DNA from: an uncultured Methylococcaceae bacterium
Lineage (GTDB): Bacteria; Pseudomonadota; Gammaproteobacteria; Methylococcales; Methylococcaceae
Direction: 5' to 3'
Length of the DNA: 41,385 bases
Assembly (NCBI GenBank): GCA_903911305.1
Contig: CAIWDB010000226.1
Span: 1 to 41,385, forward strand
Shown here: positions 26,166 to 35,607 of the stretch, piece by piece
How positions within the stretch are numbered: position 1 is the stretch's first letter
Layout: every line of letters begins with the position of its first letter
Made by a program: the position numbers and the translations under genes
The notes under the pieces: model-generated
Database searches by the model: none
The model's input: only the letters and a program-made list of their open reading frames with translations
Told to the model about the DNA's origin: nothing

Positions 26166-28439
26166 ATGAACTCACCACAAAACCCGGTTTCTAGCGATAC
26201 AGTAATTGACCATCAAACTTCCACAGTATTCATGATGAATTTCACAAATTGCGACCGGGAACAGGTGCAATTTCTGGGGGCGATCATGCCGCATGGTGTG
26301 CTGCTAGTCTTGAGCCTTCACCCATTTAGTATTCTAGGTGTCAGTGCAAATGCCCATTCTTGGTTAGGCGTTGACGTGGATAGCCTGTTGAATGGGCATT
26401 TGGGGCAGATTGTTGCAGCGGATGTCAGGCAGACTTTGGAGGACGGCTTAGCCAGTCTGACCGAGCCGTTTCACCCGAAATACTTCGGTTGCTTTCAAAC
26501 CTTGCAAAACATTCATCGCTTCGATGTGTTTGCCCATCGGTCCGGTGATGTCATCCTGCTTGAGTTTGAAGCTATTCCACCCGGTGTTTCGGATCGCTCG
26601 GCAACGGAACGATTTGCAGATGTGAGTGAATGCATCGCCGCGTTGCAATCTGCCGAAACATGGCAGGAGGGAATGTCCATCGCGGTTCGCGAATTGAAAC
26701 GGCTGAGCGGCTTTGATTCCGTTATTGGGGTTCGCTTTCTAGCCGATGGTTCGTTTCACGCCATGGCCGAAGCCTGCGAAGAACATTTCGCGTCTTTTCT
26801 CGACAAGCGCTTCCCCCGGTCGGACATTCCAGAGCCTGGACGCAAGCAGATGATATTGATGCCGCTGCAATATGGGCCAGACCTCACCCATGAACCCGTG
26901 CCACTGGTCATGGCAGAGCAACAGCTTAAACCTTTGAAGATTGACCTTGGCCTCTCGGTTTTGCGCAGCATATCACGCATGTGCAACCGCTTTTATCTGA
27001 ATATGGGTGTGCATTCAAGGTTGGTGTTGTCGCTGGTGGACCGTGGCGAGTTGTGGGGCTTTTTCAATTGTAAGAATGCCACCCCGCGTTACGTGGCTTA
27101 CTCAGATCGGCTTGCTTTCCAATCGTTTGCCAAAATGGCAGCCATGTTGTTGGTTGAAAAGGAAAAATCAGAACAGGATAAGTGCTTGCTGGAGTCCATG
27201 CGCAACATCACCGAAATTGCCGCCGAACTCTCCTCAATCGAGGCGTTCCCAACAGCTTTTCGCAATCTGCCCGCACGGTCGCTGGAGAAATTCGACATCG
27301 GCGGGTCCGCATTATGTAATGGTCAACACATCATCAGCGCAGGTGTCACTCCCGACAACGACATGATCAAAGCCTTGCTTCCGTGGCTGGATGGTCAGGT
27401 CGAATTGTTCGTGACGGACCGATTATTAGCACTATTCGAGCCAGCAGCCCAGGATGGCGATAGCGCTACAGGCTTAATTGCCATGCGGCTCATGGAGCCT
27501 AGGCAATATCTGCTGGTTTTCCGCCCTGAATGGGTGCATGAAGTCCATTGGGCGGGTGATCCCCGCAAGCCGGTGGAGATGGATGCCTCCTCTGGCGAAG
27601 AGCGTTTGACAGCGCGTGGATCGTTCGAGGTATGGAAAGAGGATGTGCGGGGTAGGGCGAGACCTTGGCAAGCTCATGAAATCGAGGCGATGGCCGACTT
27701 GCAAAGGGTGGTCATTTTATCGCAACATGCGGATAAGCAGCGGGCCTTACAATCAATGTTGGAAGCCAGCAATGTTGAACTGGAAGACTTTGCCTACATA
27801 GTCTCCCATGACTTGCAAGAACCATTGCGTGGCATTCGCAATTTCACCCAATTTTTGGAAAATGAAGTTGGTGAGCGTTTGGAGCCACAACAACGTGGCT
27901 GGCTTGATACTATCATGAAAATGGGCGTTCGGATGAGTAACCAGATTGACGCCATGCTTCAGTATTCACGCGCAGGACAGTTGAGCCTTGACAGGCAATC
28001 GGTGGATATAAATAAGTTATTACAGGCTATCATAGACGACCTGTCCGTCGGTATTGGCTTAACGGGAACCAAGATTGAAATACTCAAGCATTTGCCTACT
28101 GTGATGTGCGATCCCATTCGCACGGCGGCTGTATTGGAGAATTTAATTGTCAATGCAATCAAATACAACGACAAAGCGGAGAAGCAAGTCGAAATTGGTT
28201 GCCTTGAAGGCATCCCCACGACATTCTTTGTCAGGGACAATGGCATAGGCATTGCCGAGAGGCATCACGAGGCCATTTTCACGATTTTCCGCCGTTTGCA
28301 TGGCCGCACTGAATTTGGCGGCGGCACGGGGGCCGGTTTGACGATTGCGCGCAAGCATATCGAGCGGCAAGGCGGGCGTCTGTGGCTGGAATCCACTGTG
28401 GGCCTTGGGTCAAGCTTTTACTTCACATTGGGTTTTTGA
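26166..28439 (+). CDS. Bacteriophytochrome-like sensor histidine kinase 1
   Basis: This 757-residue protein has the phytochrome layout PAS-GAF-PHY followed by HisKA and HATPase domains. The biliverdin-type cysteine is present (NCDREQVQFLGAIMPHG, Cys29), and the GAF DIP motif is kept (RFPRSDIPEPGR). Two pocket histidines conserved in typical bacteriophytochromes appear to be missing: the usual SPxHxEYL reads SRMCNRFYL and the CHH motif reads CKNATP. The PHY tongue is present (VHWAGDPRKPVEM; GSFEVWKE). The kinase H-box is SHDLQEPLRG (His548), with an intact N-box and DNGIGI and GGGTGAGL boxes. I chose ATG 26166; frames further upstream include the repeat. Confidence 0.88.
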   Translation: MNSPQNPVSSDTVIDHQTSTVFMMNFTNCDREQVQFLGAIMPHGVLLVLSLHPFSILGVSANAHSWLGVDVDSLLNGHLGQIVAADVRQTLEDGLASLTEPFHPKYFGCFQTLQNIHRFDVFAHRSGDVILLEFEAIPPGVSDRSATERFADVSECIAALQSAETWQEGMSIAVRELKRLSGFDSVIGVRFLADGSFHAMAEACEEHFASFLDKRFPRSDIPEPGRKQMILMPLQYGPDLTHEPVPLVMAEQQLKPLKIDLGLSVLRSISRMCNRFYLNMGVHSRLVLSLVDRGELWGFFNCKNATPRYVAYSDRLAFQSFAKMAAMLLVEKEKSEQDKCLLESMRNITEIAAELSSIEAFPTAFRNLPARSLEKFDIGGSALCNGQHIISAGVTPDNDMIKALLPWLDGQVELFVTDRLLALFEPAAQDGDSATGLIAMRLMEPRQYLLVFRPEWVHEVHWAGDPRKPVEMDASSGEERLTARGSFEVWKEDVRGRARPWQAHEIEAMADLQRVVILSQHADKQRALQSMLEASNVELEDFAYIVSHDLQEPLRGIRNFTQFLENEVGERLEPQQRGWLDTIMKMGVRMSNQIDAMLQYSRAGQLSLDRQSVDINKLLQAIIDDLSVGIGLTGTKIEILKHLPTVMCDPIRTAAVLENLIVNAIKYNDKAEKQVEIGCLEGIPTTFFVRDNGIGIAERHHEAIFTIFRRLHGRTEFGGGTGAGLTIARKHIERQGGRLWLESTVGLGSSFYFTLGF

Positions 28440-28441
28440 AA

Positions 28442-30724
28442 ATGAATAGTCAAATGGTGACCGCGACGAATGTCGATATCAGTAATTGTGACCGTGAGCA
28501 AATCCATCTTGTCGGTGCGATACAGCCTCACGGCGCATTATTGGTGCTAACAGAGCCTGACCTACACATCGTACAGGTCAGCGCGAACACCGATAGTTTC
28601 CTCGGATTTCAAGCCGATGCCTTGTTGGGCCAAACGATTGATGTGTTGCTCGGTGCTGCGAACACTGAAATTCTGCTTACAAAACTTGACGGTGCCGATT
28701 TGACCGACATGCTAGAGCATCTGATGATCTTGCCGTGCCTGCCTCACCTTGATGCGCGGTTTCATCTGTTTGGCAATCGCACAGACGGCCTCTTGTTATT
28801 AGAGTTTGAACTTGCCGTTGAAATGACCCAAACGCTGGAGAATGAAGGTTTTTCCCATCTCAGGGACACGATTCATAAACTGCAAAAAACCCCGTCATTA
28901 CGGGTTTTCTTGAATGTAGCCGTTGAAGCGGTGCGTGCCTATACCGGCTTTGAGCGGGTGATGGCCTACCAGTTCGATGCTGAAGGCAGCGGGGAGGTTG
29001 TTGCGGAAGCCAAGGACCCTGATTTGGAAACCTATCTAAGTTTGCATTATCCCGCCAGTGACATCCCTGCCCCGGCCAGGCGTTTGTTTGCCCTCAGCCC
29101 ACTACGGCATCTTCCCAATGTGGATTACATACCCATCCCACTCATATCCAATTCCCAGTCAGGAACCGGCAGTTTGTCTGTGGATCTGAGTTATTCTTTT
29201 TTGCGCAGCGTTTCTTTGATGTATACCGGGTATCTGCGCAATATGGGGGTGAAGGCCACGATGGTGATGCCCTTGCTAAAGGACGGCAAACTTTGGGGGT
29301 TGATCTCTTGTATGAATCATAGTGTGCCTAAATTACTTAGCTATGAAAACCGCACCAAGGTTGAACTGCTTATCCAAATGCTATCCATGCTGATGGGGGA
29401 TAGGGAAAGACTGGATTATTATGCCTATCGCATGAGCCTTAATCTGGCGTTTGAAAAACTGGTTAGTTTGATGGGGCTGGTCGATAATTTCCACAAGGCA
29501 TTGCTCGCAGGGGAAACCAACCTGCTATCGACGATTGATGCCGAGGGATTGGCGCTTATCGCCGACGGGAAATTGACGCTGCTAGGCACAACGCCGACCG
29601 AGGAGCAAGTCGGCCTATTGGCTGACTGGCTCTCGCAGAAAAAAGAAGTGGTGTTTTCCACTCACAGGCTCGTGCATGATTTTCCCGAATCCGAAAGTTT
29701 TTGTTCCGTGGCAAGCGGCTTATTGTCCGTCCGGATTTCCCGTATGGATTCTGAACGTGTCATTTGGTTCCGCCCGGAGGTGCTACGTGATGTGCATTGG
29801 GCGGGTGACCCGAACAAACCAGTGGAAATTAGTCAAATCAATCAAGAGATCAGATTGCAACCGCGTACCTCTTTCGCATTGTGGAAAGAAACCGTCCACG
29901 GCCAATCCCGGCCTTGGCTTGTGTGTGAACTCGATTATGCAAGTCGATTGAGGCGGGCTATCTTGGATGTGATTGTCGAGCGGTCCAAATTGTTGGCGCG
30001 TACCAATGCGGAACTTGAACGCAGCAACCAGGAATTGGATTCCTTCGCGTATGCTACTTCCCACGATTTGAAAGAGCCACTTCGGGGTATTCACAATTTT
30101 GTTGAATTTTTAAAGGAGGAAGAAGGTGGGCAATTGACGGAGCGAGGGCTTCAACGGATCGAAACCATCCTTCGACTCGCTGGCCGTATGGACAATATGC
30201 TGGATTCGCTGCTGCAATATTCTCGGATAGGCAGGAACGAATTGGATTTAAAAACTCAGTCCATCGGGGCTTTGGTGGGGCAGACTGCTGAATTAATCCT
30301 GCAAGTCATGCCTGAGCAAAATGTCAGTATCCAGATTCAGCCCCTTTTGCCGTATATTCGCTGTGACCGGATAAGGGTGGCGATGATTTTTCATAATTTG
30401 ATCATGAATGCCATCAAGTATAACGACAGGGTCGAGAAAAAGATTGAAATTGGCTGTGATGCATCCATTAACCCGCCGGTTTTTTTCGTGCGCGATAACG
30501 GGATTGGGATTGTGCAAAACCAGCACGAACTTATTTTCCATCTGTTTCGCCGACTGCATGGGCGCAACGAATATGGGGGCGGCGCAGGCGCGGGTCTGGC
30601 CATAGTCAAACAGGCGGTTCATAAGCACGGTGGACGTATTTGGCTGGAGTCACAGATTGGTATGGGATCAACATTTTATTTTACACTGACGACTATGCGG
30701 GATGCCGACAGGGAGTACAGATAA
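28442..30724 (+). CDS. Bacteriophytochrome-like sensor histidine kinase 2
   Basis: This paralogue of the preceding gene starts two bases after its stop (760 residues). The biliverdin-type cysteine is Cys16 (NCDREQIHLVGAIQPHGALL). The GAF domain has the more canonical LHYPASDIPAPARRL. The histidine in SPxHxEYL is Tyr here (SLMYTGYLRNMG), and the CHH region reads CMNHSVP. The PHY domain includes VHWAGDPNKPVEI and TSFALWKETVHG. The kinase core has SHDLKEPLRG (His541), NLIMNAIKYND, DNGIGI and GGGAGAGLAI. There is no receiver domain. Light sensing is expected for the family, but the altered pocket leaves chromophore use open. Confidence 0.9.
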   Translation: MNSQMVTATNVDISNCDREQIHLVGAIQPHGALLVLTEPDLHIVQVSANTDSFLGFQADALLGQTIDVLLGAANTEILLTKLDGADLTDMLEHLMILPCLPHLDARFHLFGNRTDGLLLLEFELAVEMTQTLENEGFSHLRDTIHKLQKTPSLRVFLNVAVEAVRAYTGFERVMAYQFDAEGSGEVVAEAKDPDLETYLSLHYPASDIPAPARRLFALSPLRHLPNVDYIPIPLISNSQSGTGSLSVDLSYSFLRSVSLMYTGYLRNMGVKATMVMPLLKDGKLWGLISCMNHSVPKLLSYENRTKVELLIQMLSMLMGDRERLDYYAYRMSLNLAFEKLVSLMGLVDNFHKALLAGETNLLSTIDAEGLALIADGKLTLLGTTPTEEQVGLLADWLSQKKEVVFSTHRLVHDFPESESFCSVASGLLSVRISRMDSERVIWFRPEVLRDVHWAGDPNKPVEISQINQEIRLQPRTSFALWKETVHGQSRPWLVCELDYASRLRRAILDVIVERSKLLARTNAELERSNQELDSFAYATSHDLKEPLRGIHNFVEFLKEEEGGQLTERGLQRIETILRLAGRMDNMLDSLLQYSRIGRNELDLKTQSIGALVGQTAELILQVMPEQNVSIQIQPLLPYIRCDRIRVAMIFHNLIMNAIKYNDRVEKKIEIGCDASINPPVFFVRDNGIGIVQNQHELIFHLFRRLHGRNEYGGGAGAGLAIVKQAVHKHGGRIWLESQIGMGSTFYFTLTTMRDADREYR

Positions 30725-30880
30725 ACCTCGGCGGATTCAAAACCGCTGACCCACAGAAATCAGGCGATCAAAGCCATAGCGGCGCAGTTAGGTTTTAGTG
30801 ATGTCAGTAGTTTCATCAAAGCATTTACCAAGCGTTTTGGCTACCCGCCCGGAAGTTTGCGTAGGGAAAGAGGGGTTTAA
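30725..30880 (+). pseudogene. AraC-type regulator C-terminal remnant
   Basis: A frame ending with TAA at 30878-30880 encodes AIKAIAAQLGFSDVSSF and IKAFTKRFGYPPGSLRRE. This is the second helix-turn-helix of AraC/XylS regulators. An in-frame stop lies at 30722-30724 and no N-terminal part is present, so this is a gene fragment. Confidence 0.65.
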
Positions 30881-30957
30881 TCCCCAATGCTGTTGAATAA
30901 ATGCGTTTTTTCGATGTTTTCCAAATGAAGTGAACCCAAATATTAAAGAACCCCGTC

Positions 30958-31812
30958 ATGATCCAACTTTCCAAACAGGCAGTGCCATTCAGTTTTTTTC
31001 TGGCCTTTATCATAGCTGCCATGCTGTCGGGTTGCGCTGGTCATAAGAAGGGAGCGGTAGAGCCTGTGAAAACTGTGTTTGGCAAAGATTCGCTGAAGGG
31101 TTACTTGCCAGCCAAGGCACTACCGGACAGTATTGCCTTATTGCCACCACCGCCAAAGGCCGGTTCGGTTGCGTATGCCTTGGACGAGGAGTTCAGCAAA
31201 AAAAGCTTGGCTTTACGAGACACTCCGGCTTGGGCATTGGCGAAGTTGGATGCCGATAAGTCGTTTCCAAATGCGGCAGGCACGTTCTCTTGTGCTTTGA
31301 ATGCCCCCGTCAACGAACAGGATACCCCGCGTCTTTATGCTTTGTTGCGCCGCACATTGTCGGATGCGGGCGCATCGACGGATGCCGCCAAGAAGCAATA
31401 CCAACGCCCCCGCCCTTTCATCGTAAATCAGCAACCCACTTGCACACCCGAAGAGCAAGAAAGAATGGCGAAAGAGGGGTCTTACCCGTCCAAGCATAAC
31501 GCAGTTGGGATGGCATGGGCATTGATTTTTGCCGAGATTTCCCCGGAACAGGCCGACGCGGTCTTGGCACGGGGTCAGGCGTATGGCTTAAGCCGGATGA
31601 TTTGCAACGCTCACTGGCACAGCGACACGCTAAATGGCCGTTATCTAGGGGCTTATACGCTGGCGGTTTTGCATTCCGACCCTGAATTCCGCGATGATCT
31701 GGAAGCCGCTGGAGACGAACTTAAAGCAGTTCGGGCCAAGGGCTTGAAACCGACACGCGACTGCCAAGCCGAAAAATCGGGGATGGATTTGCAACAGTCA
31801 TTGTATCGCTGA
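30958..31812 (+). CDS. Class A acid phosphatase-like (PAP2) lipoprotein
   Basis: This 284-residue exported protein resembles PhoN-type nonspecific acid phosphatases of the PAP2 superfamily. It has a signal peptide with lipobox LSGC (Cys26). Phosphatase motif 1 is KKQYQRPRP (K-x6-RP) and motif 3 is SRMICNAHWHSD (SR-x5-H-x3-D), both intact. Motif 2, normally PSGH, reads PSKH in GSYPSKHNAVGMAWAL. The family cleaves phosphomonoesters in the periplasm. Activity may be altered by the Gly-to-Lys change. The gene stands alone. Confidence 0.83.
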   Translation: MIQLSKQAVPFSFFLAFIIAAMLSGCAGHKKGAVEPVKTVFGKDSLKGYLPAKALPDSIALLPPPPKAGSVAYALDEEFSKKSLALRDTPAWALAKLDADKSFPNAAGTFSCALNAPVNEQDTPRLYALLRRTLSDAGASTDAAKKQYQRPRPFIVNQQPTCTPEEQERMAKEGSYPSKHNAVGMAWALIFAEISPEQADAVLARGQAYGLSRMICNAHWHSDTLNGRYLGAYTLAVLHSDPEFRDDLEAAGDELKAVRAKGLKPTRDCQAEKSGMDLQQSLYR

Positions 31813-31841
31813 CCCTGTTGAGTCTTAGGGCAAGGTTTGCT

Positions 31842-31961
31842 GGAAACCTCGAAAAACCCCGCACTTCGACATGCTCAGTGCGAACGGTATTAAGTTAATC
31901 ATGTGGTTACGTTCGTGGTGAGCCTGTCGAACCATGAACGTAACCGGTTTTTCGAGGTTCC
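31842..31961. mobile_element. 120-bp inverted-repeat (REP/MITE-like) element
   Basis: The ends GGAAACCTCGAAAAACC and GGTTTTTCGAGGTTCC are near-perfect inverted repeats. Inside lie two smaller hairpins, CCGCACTTCGACATGCTCAG with GTGCGAACGG, and TTACGTTCGTGG with CCATGAACGTAA. The CTTCGACATGCTCAG-type word is common in REP elements of proteobacteria. Confidence 0.6.
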
Positions 31962-32000
31962 CTACTCTTAACGGATGAAACGCACTGAACCGACAATTAG

Positions 32001-32048
32001 AGCGTCAAAGCAAGCCCTTAGACTTCGTTCAGGACAGACTTTGACGCT
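32001..32048. repeat. CAAAGCAAGC palindrome with inserted segment
   Basis: AGCGTCAAAG (32001-32010) pairs with CTTTGACGCT (32039-32048). The loop carries CCTTAGACTTCGTTCAGGAC, related to the insert in the copy at 20923-20962. The word GCGTCTATCCGT follows, as GCGTCTGTCCGT does in the copy at 13809. Confidence 0.6.
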
Positions 32049-32078
32049 TCCTGTTTTTGCGTCTATCCGTACTTAAAA

Positions 32079-32094
32079 TGTCGTCTTTCCGACA
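32079..32094 (+). promoter_or_regulatory. NifA upstream activator site of the ferredoxin-nifQ operon
   Basis: TGTCGTCTTTCCGACA fits TGT-N10-ACA exactly and is centred about 108 bases upstream of the predicted start of transcription. Confidence 0.7.
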
Positions 32095-32169
32095 ATCCCT
32101 CCGACTGCCTTTGTTGGGCTTGCTACAGCTTCAAAGCGCATAAATTCTTAAAATTCATAATGTTATATC

Positions 32170-32185
32170 TGGCACGGCGAGTGCT
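32170..32185 (+). promoter_or_regulatory. Sigma-54 promoter of the ferredoxin-nifQ operon
   Basis: TGGCACGGCGAGTGCT has the GG-N10-GC spacing and one mismatch to the consensus. It lies about 50 bases upstream of the first gene. Confidence 0.78.
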
Positions 32186-32235
32186 TTATCTCTGTTGAAA
32201 AATCCTTTTGGACGACTAAGCAGGAGAAAGTGCCA

Positions 32236-32514
32236 ATGGCTTTGAAAATCATCGAATCCTGTGTCAATTGCTGGGCTTGCCTTCCGCTGTGCCCTAGCGA
32301 GGCCATCTACGAGGCCAAGCCGCATTTTCTGATCGACCCAAAAAAATGCACCGAATGTGAGGGTGCGCACGCCGATCCCCAATGCGCCACCATTTGTCCC
32401 ATTGAGGGGGCTATTCTCGACGCGTTGGGAGAACCCATCAACCCGCCGGGATCTTTGACCGGCATCCCGCCAGAGCGAATGGAACAAGCCATGGCGGAAC
32501 TGAGAGCACATTAG
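32236..32514 (+). CDS. Nif-associated 2[4Fe-4S] ferredoxin (FdxN/FdxB type)
   Basis: This 92-residue ferredoxin likely carries electrons for nitrogenase or for NifB-dependent cofactor synthesis. It has two cluster motifs: CVNCWACLPLCP (CxxCxxCxxxCP) and CTECEGAHADPQCATICP, the second with the CxxC-x8-CxxxC insertion typical of Alvin-type nif ferredoxins. ATG 32236 has AGGAG upstream; an in-frame GTG at 32230 is less likely. It is the first gene of the operon and is followed two bases later by the NifO-like gene. Confidence 0.9.
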   Translation: MALKIIESCVNCWACLPLCPSEAIYEAKPHFLIDPKKCTECEGAHADPQCATICPIEGAILDALGEPINPPGSLTGIPPERMEQAMAELRAH

Positions 32515-32516
32515 TC

Positions 32517-32965
32517 ATGGCCATCATTGAATTTTATGAAAAGCCCGGCTGCGTCAACAATGCCAGGCAGAAAAAACTGTTACAGGATGCGGGTCACGAA
32601 GTCATCGAACGCAATTTGATGGCTGAGCCTTGGGATACCGAAACCCTCAAGCGCTTCTTCGGGGATTCGCCGATCACCGAGTGGTTCAATCCCAGTGCCA
32701 AAGCGATGAAACTGGGCTTGATCTTCCCGGAATGCCTGACCGAAAGCCAAGCCTTGCGCTTGCTGGCAGCCGACCCGGCATTGATCCGCCGACCGTTGCT
32801 AAAAGTGGGCGAACGCCATGAAATGGGTTTCGATCCCGAACTCATCAAGGCGTGGATTGGTCTGGATGCAAAGGGTGCGACCCGGCAGGAATTGGAGACC
32901 TGCCATAAGGAAGGCATCAACTCACCAAGGTCGGCTGAAGCCGACCCTACAGGTGAATTGCATCC

Positions 32966-32969
<4 letters not shown>
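32517..32969 (+). CDS. nifO: NifO-like nitrogenase-associated protein (ArsC/Spx fold)
   Basis: This 150-residue protein has the thioredoxin-like ArsC/Spx fold of nitrogenase-associated proteins such as Azotobacter NifO: IIEFYEKPGCVNNARQKKLL, then RFFGDSPITEWFNPSAKAMK and RRPLLKVGERHEMGFDPE. A single Cys (CVNN) replaces a CxxC pair, as in the family. NifO is reported to affect molybdenum/nitrate metabolism in Azotobacter. The last 12-13 residues (RSAEADPTGELHP) are encoded by a palindromic repeat at 32929-32946. The stop overlaps the flavodiiron gene (ATGA). Confidence 0.82.
32929..32946. repeat. Palindrome in the NifO-like C-terminus
   Basis: GGTCGGCT, GA, AGCCGACC form a perfect 8-bp hairpin inside the coding sequence, just before the stop. 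Confidence 0.65.
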
Positions 32970-34562
<1,593 letters not shown>

Positions 34563-34579
34563 TTAAGAGGTAAATCATC

Positions 34580-34927
34580 ATGGCATTAGTCACTTTTAGC
34601 AGTCCCGAATATAAAGATAAAACCGTTTACGCAGTGGCCGGTAGCCACACCCAAACCTTATTAAAACTAGCCTTGGAAAACAAAGTTCCAATCCAATTTG
34701 AATGTAAGGACGGGGAATGTGGCACCTGCTTGGTCAAGGTCAGCAGTGTGGATAACAAACCGAGGATGAGCGGCCACCTGACCGCCAAGGAAATTACCGT
34801 ACTCAAACAACTAGGCAAAATCACCCAGAAGGAAATTGACGAGATTGCCGTCACTGACATGCCGGCCACTTGGCGCTTGGCGTGTCAGTTCATTGTCCGC
34901 GATGAAGATATTTTGGTCGAGTACTGA
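34580..34927 (+). CDS. Shethna FeSII-like [2Fe-2S] protein
   Basis: This 115-residue ferredoxin resembles the Azotobacter FeSII (Shethna) protein, which locks nitrogenase in an inactive, oxygen-protected complex. It shares an FSSP start, PIQFECKDGECGTCLVKV, a loop region with SGHLTAKEITVLKQLGK, and the closing MPATWRLACQFIVRDED with LVEY. The inserted loop between the third and fourth Cys is the feature that separates FeSII from ordinary ferredoxins. The gene lies 17 bases after the other ferredoxin and has GAGG upstream. Confidence 0.88.
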   Translation: MALVTFSSPEYKDKTVYAVAGSHTQTLLKLALENKVPIQFECKDGECGTCLVKVSSVDNKPRMSGHLTAKEITVLKQLGKITQKEIDEIAVTDMPATWRLACQFIVRDEDILVEY

Positions 34928-34964
34928 TTCTAATGCCAATGTGGGGGTGGATTGAGCAGCCGAA

Positions 34965-34982
34965 GGGCGAATTAATTAGCCC
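34965..34982. repeat. Small intergenic hairpin before nifQ
   Basis: GGGCGAATTAATTAGCCC is an imperfect palindrome in the 95-base gap between the FeSII-like gene and nifQ. It may be a short repeat or lower downstream expression. Confidence 0.4.
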
Positions 34983-35022
34983 CTACAGATTCTTAGTTGA
35001 TTAATGTATGGAATAAAACTTC

Positions 35023-35607
35023 ATGAACGCCATCCCCAAGTCCGCCGCCCCGGGCCGCGAACAGTATCATCGGTACTTCAAGCGTCATTTGACCAAACTT
35101 TCGCCCAATTCGGAATGGGTTTGTCAGATGTTGGCAAGTTGGAGTGTCGGCTTGGGGTCCTTGCCTGATGGCTTAGGCTTGGAGGCAACAGAATTTCATG
35201 GGCTGGTCAATGATTATTATCATACGCTGGTGATGCCAGCCCAAGCGCCTTCGGGTAAAACGGCTGATTTTAGCCGCATGTTGGAAAAGGATGATCTGAC
35301 CCGCTATCTGCTCGCCCGTGCCGCCTTCCCAGAGCGGCTGGAAACCGCTTGGATCGCCTCGATACTGGTGGCAGGATGTTTGGGGGAAGACCATCTTTGG
35401 CAAGACTTGGGGCTATGGTCGAGACAGGATTTAAGCGGCCTAATTGCTTATAACTTCCCGGAAATTGCCGCCACAAACATCCACGATATGAAGTGGAAAA
35501 AGTTTCTGTACAAGCAATTATGCGAAGCGGAGGGCATTTATGTGTGTCGAGCGCCTTCTTGCGCCGTTTGTGTTGATTATTCACGTTGTTTTGGATCGGA
35601 GGAATAA
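35023..35607 (+). CDS. nifQ: NifQ, molybdenum donor for FeMo-co synthesis
   Basis: NifQ is an iron-sulfur molybdoprotein that passes molybdenum to NifEN/NifH. The 194-residue protein has the diagnostic C-terminal cluster motif C-x4-C-x2-C-x5-C, seen as CRAPSCAVCVDYSRC. The body contains LARAAFPERLETAWIASILVAGCLGEDHLWQDLGL, typical of the family (quoted in part: HLWQDLGL). The stop overlaps the next ATG by one base, so it is coupled to the SIR2-like gene. Confidence 0.94.
   Translation: MNAIPKSAAPGREQYHRYFKRHLTKLSPNSEWVCQMLASWSVGLGSLPDGLGLEATEFHGLVNDYYHTLVMPAQAPSGKTADFSRMLEKDDLTRYLLARAAFPERLETAWIASILVAGCLGEDHLWQDLGLWSRQDLSGLIAYNFPEIAATNIHDMKWKKFLYKQLCEAEGIYVCRAPSCAVCVDYSRCFGSEE

Larger units (their letters stand above)
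31813..32235. other. Intergenic region with repeats and nif promoter
   Basis: This holds a 120-bp inverted-repeat element (31842-31961), a CAAAGCAAGC palindrome (32001-32048), a NifA site (32079-32094) and a sigma-54 promoter (32170-32185). No gene is seen. Confidence 0.6.
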
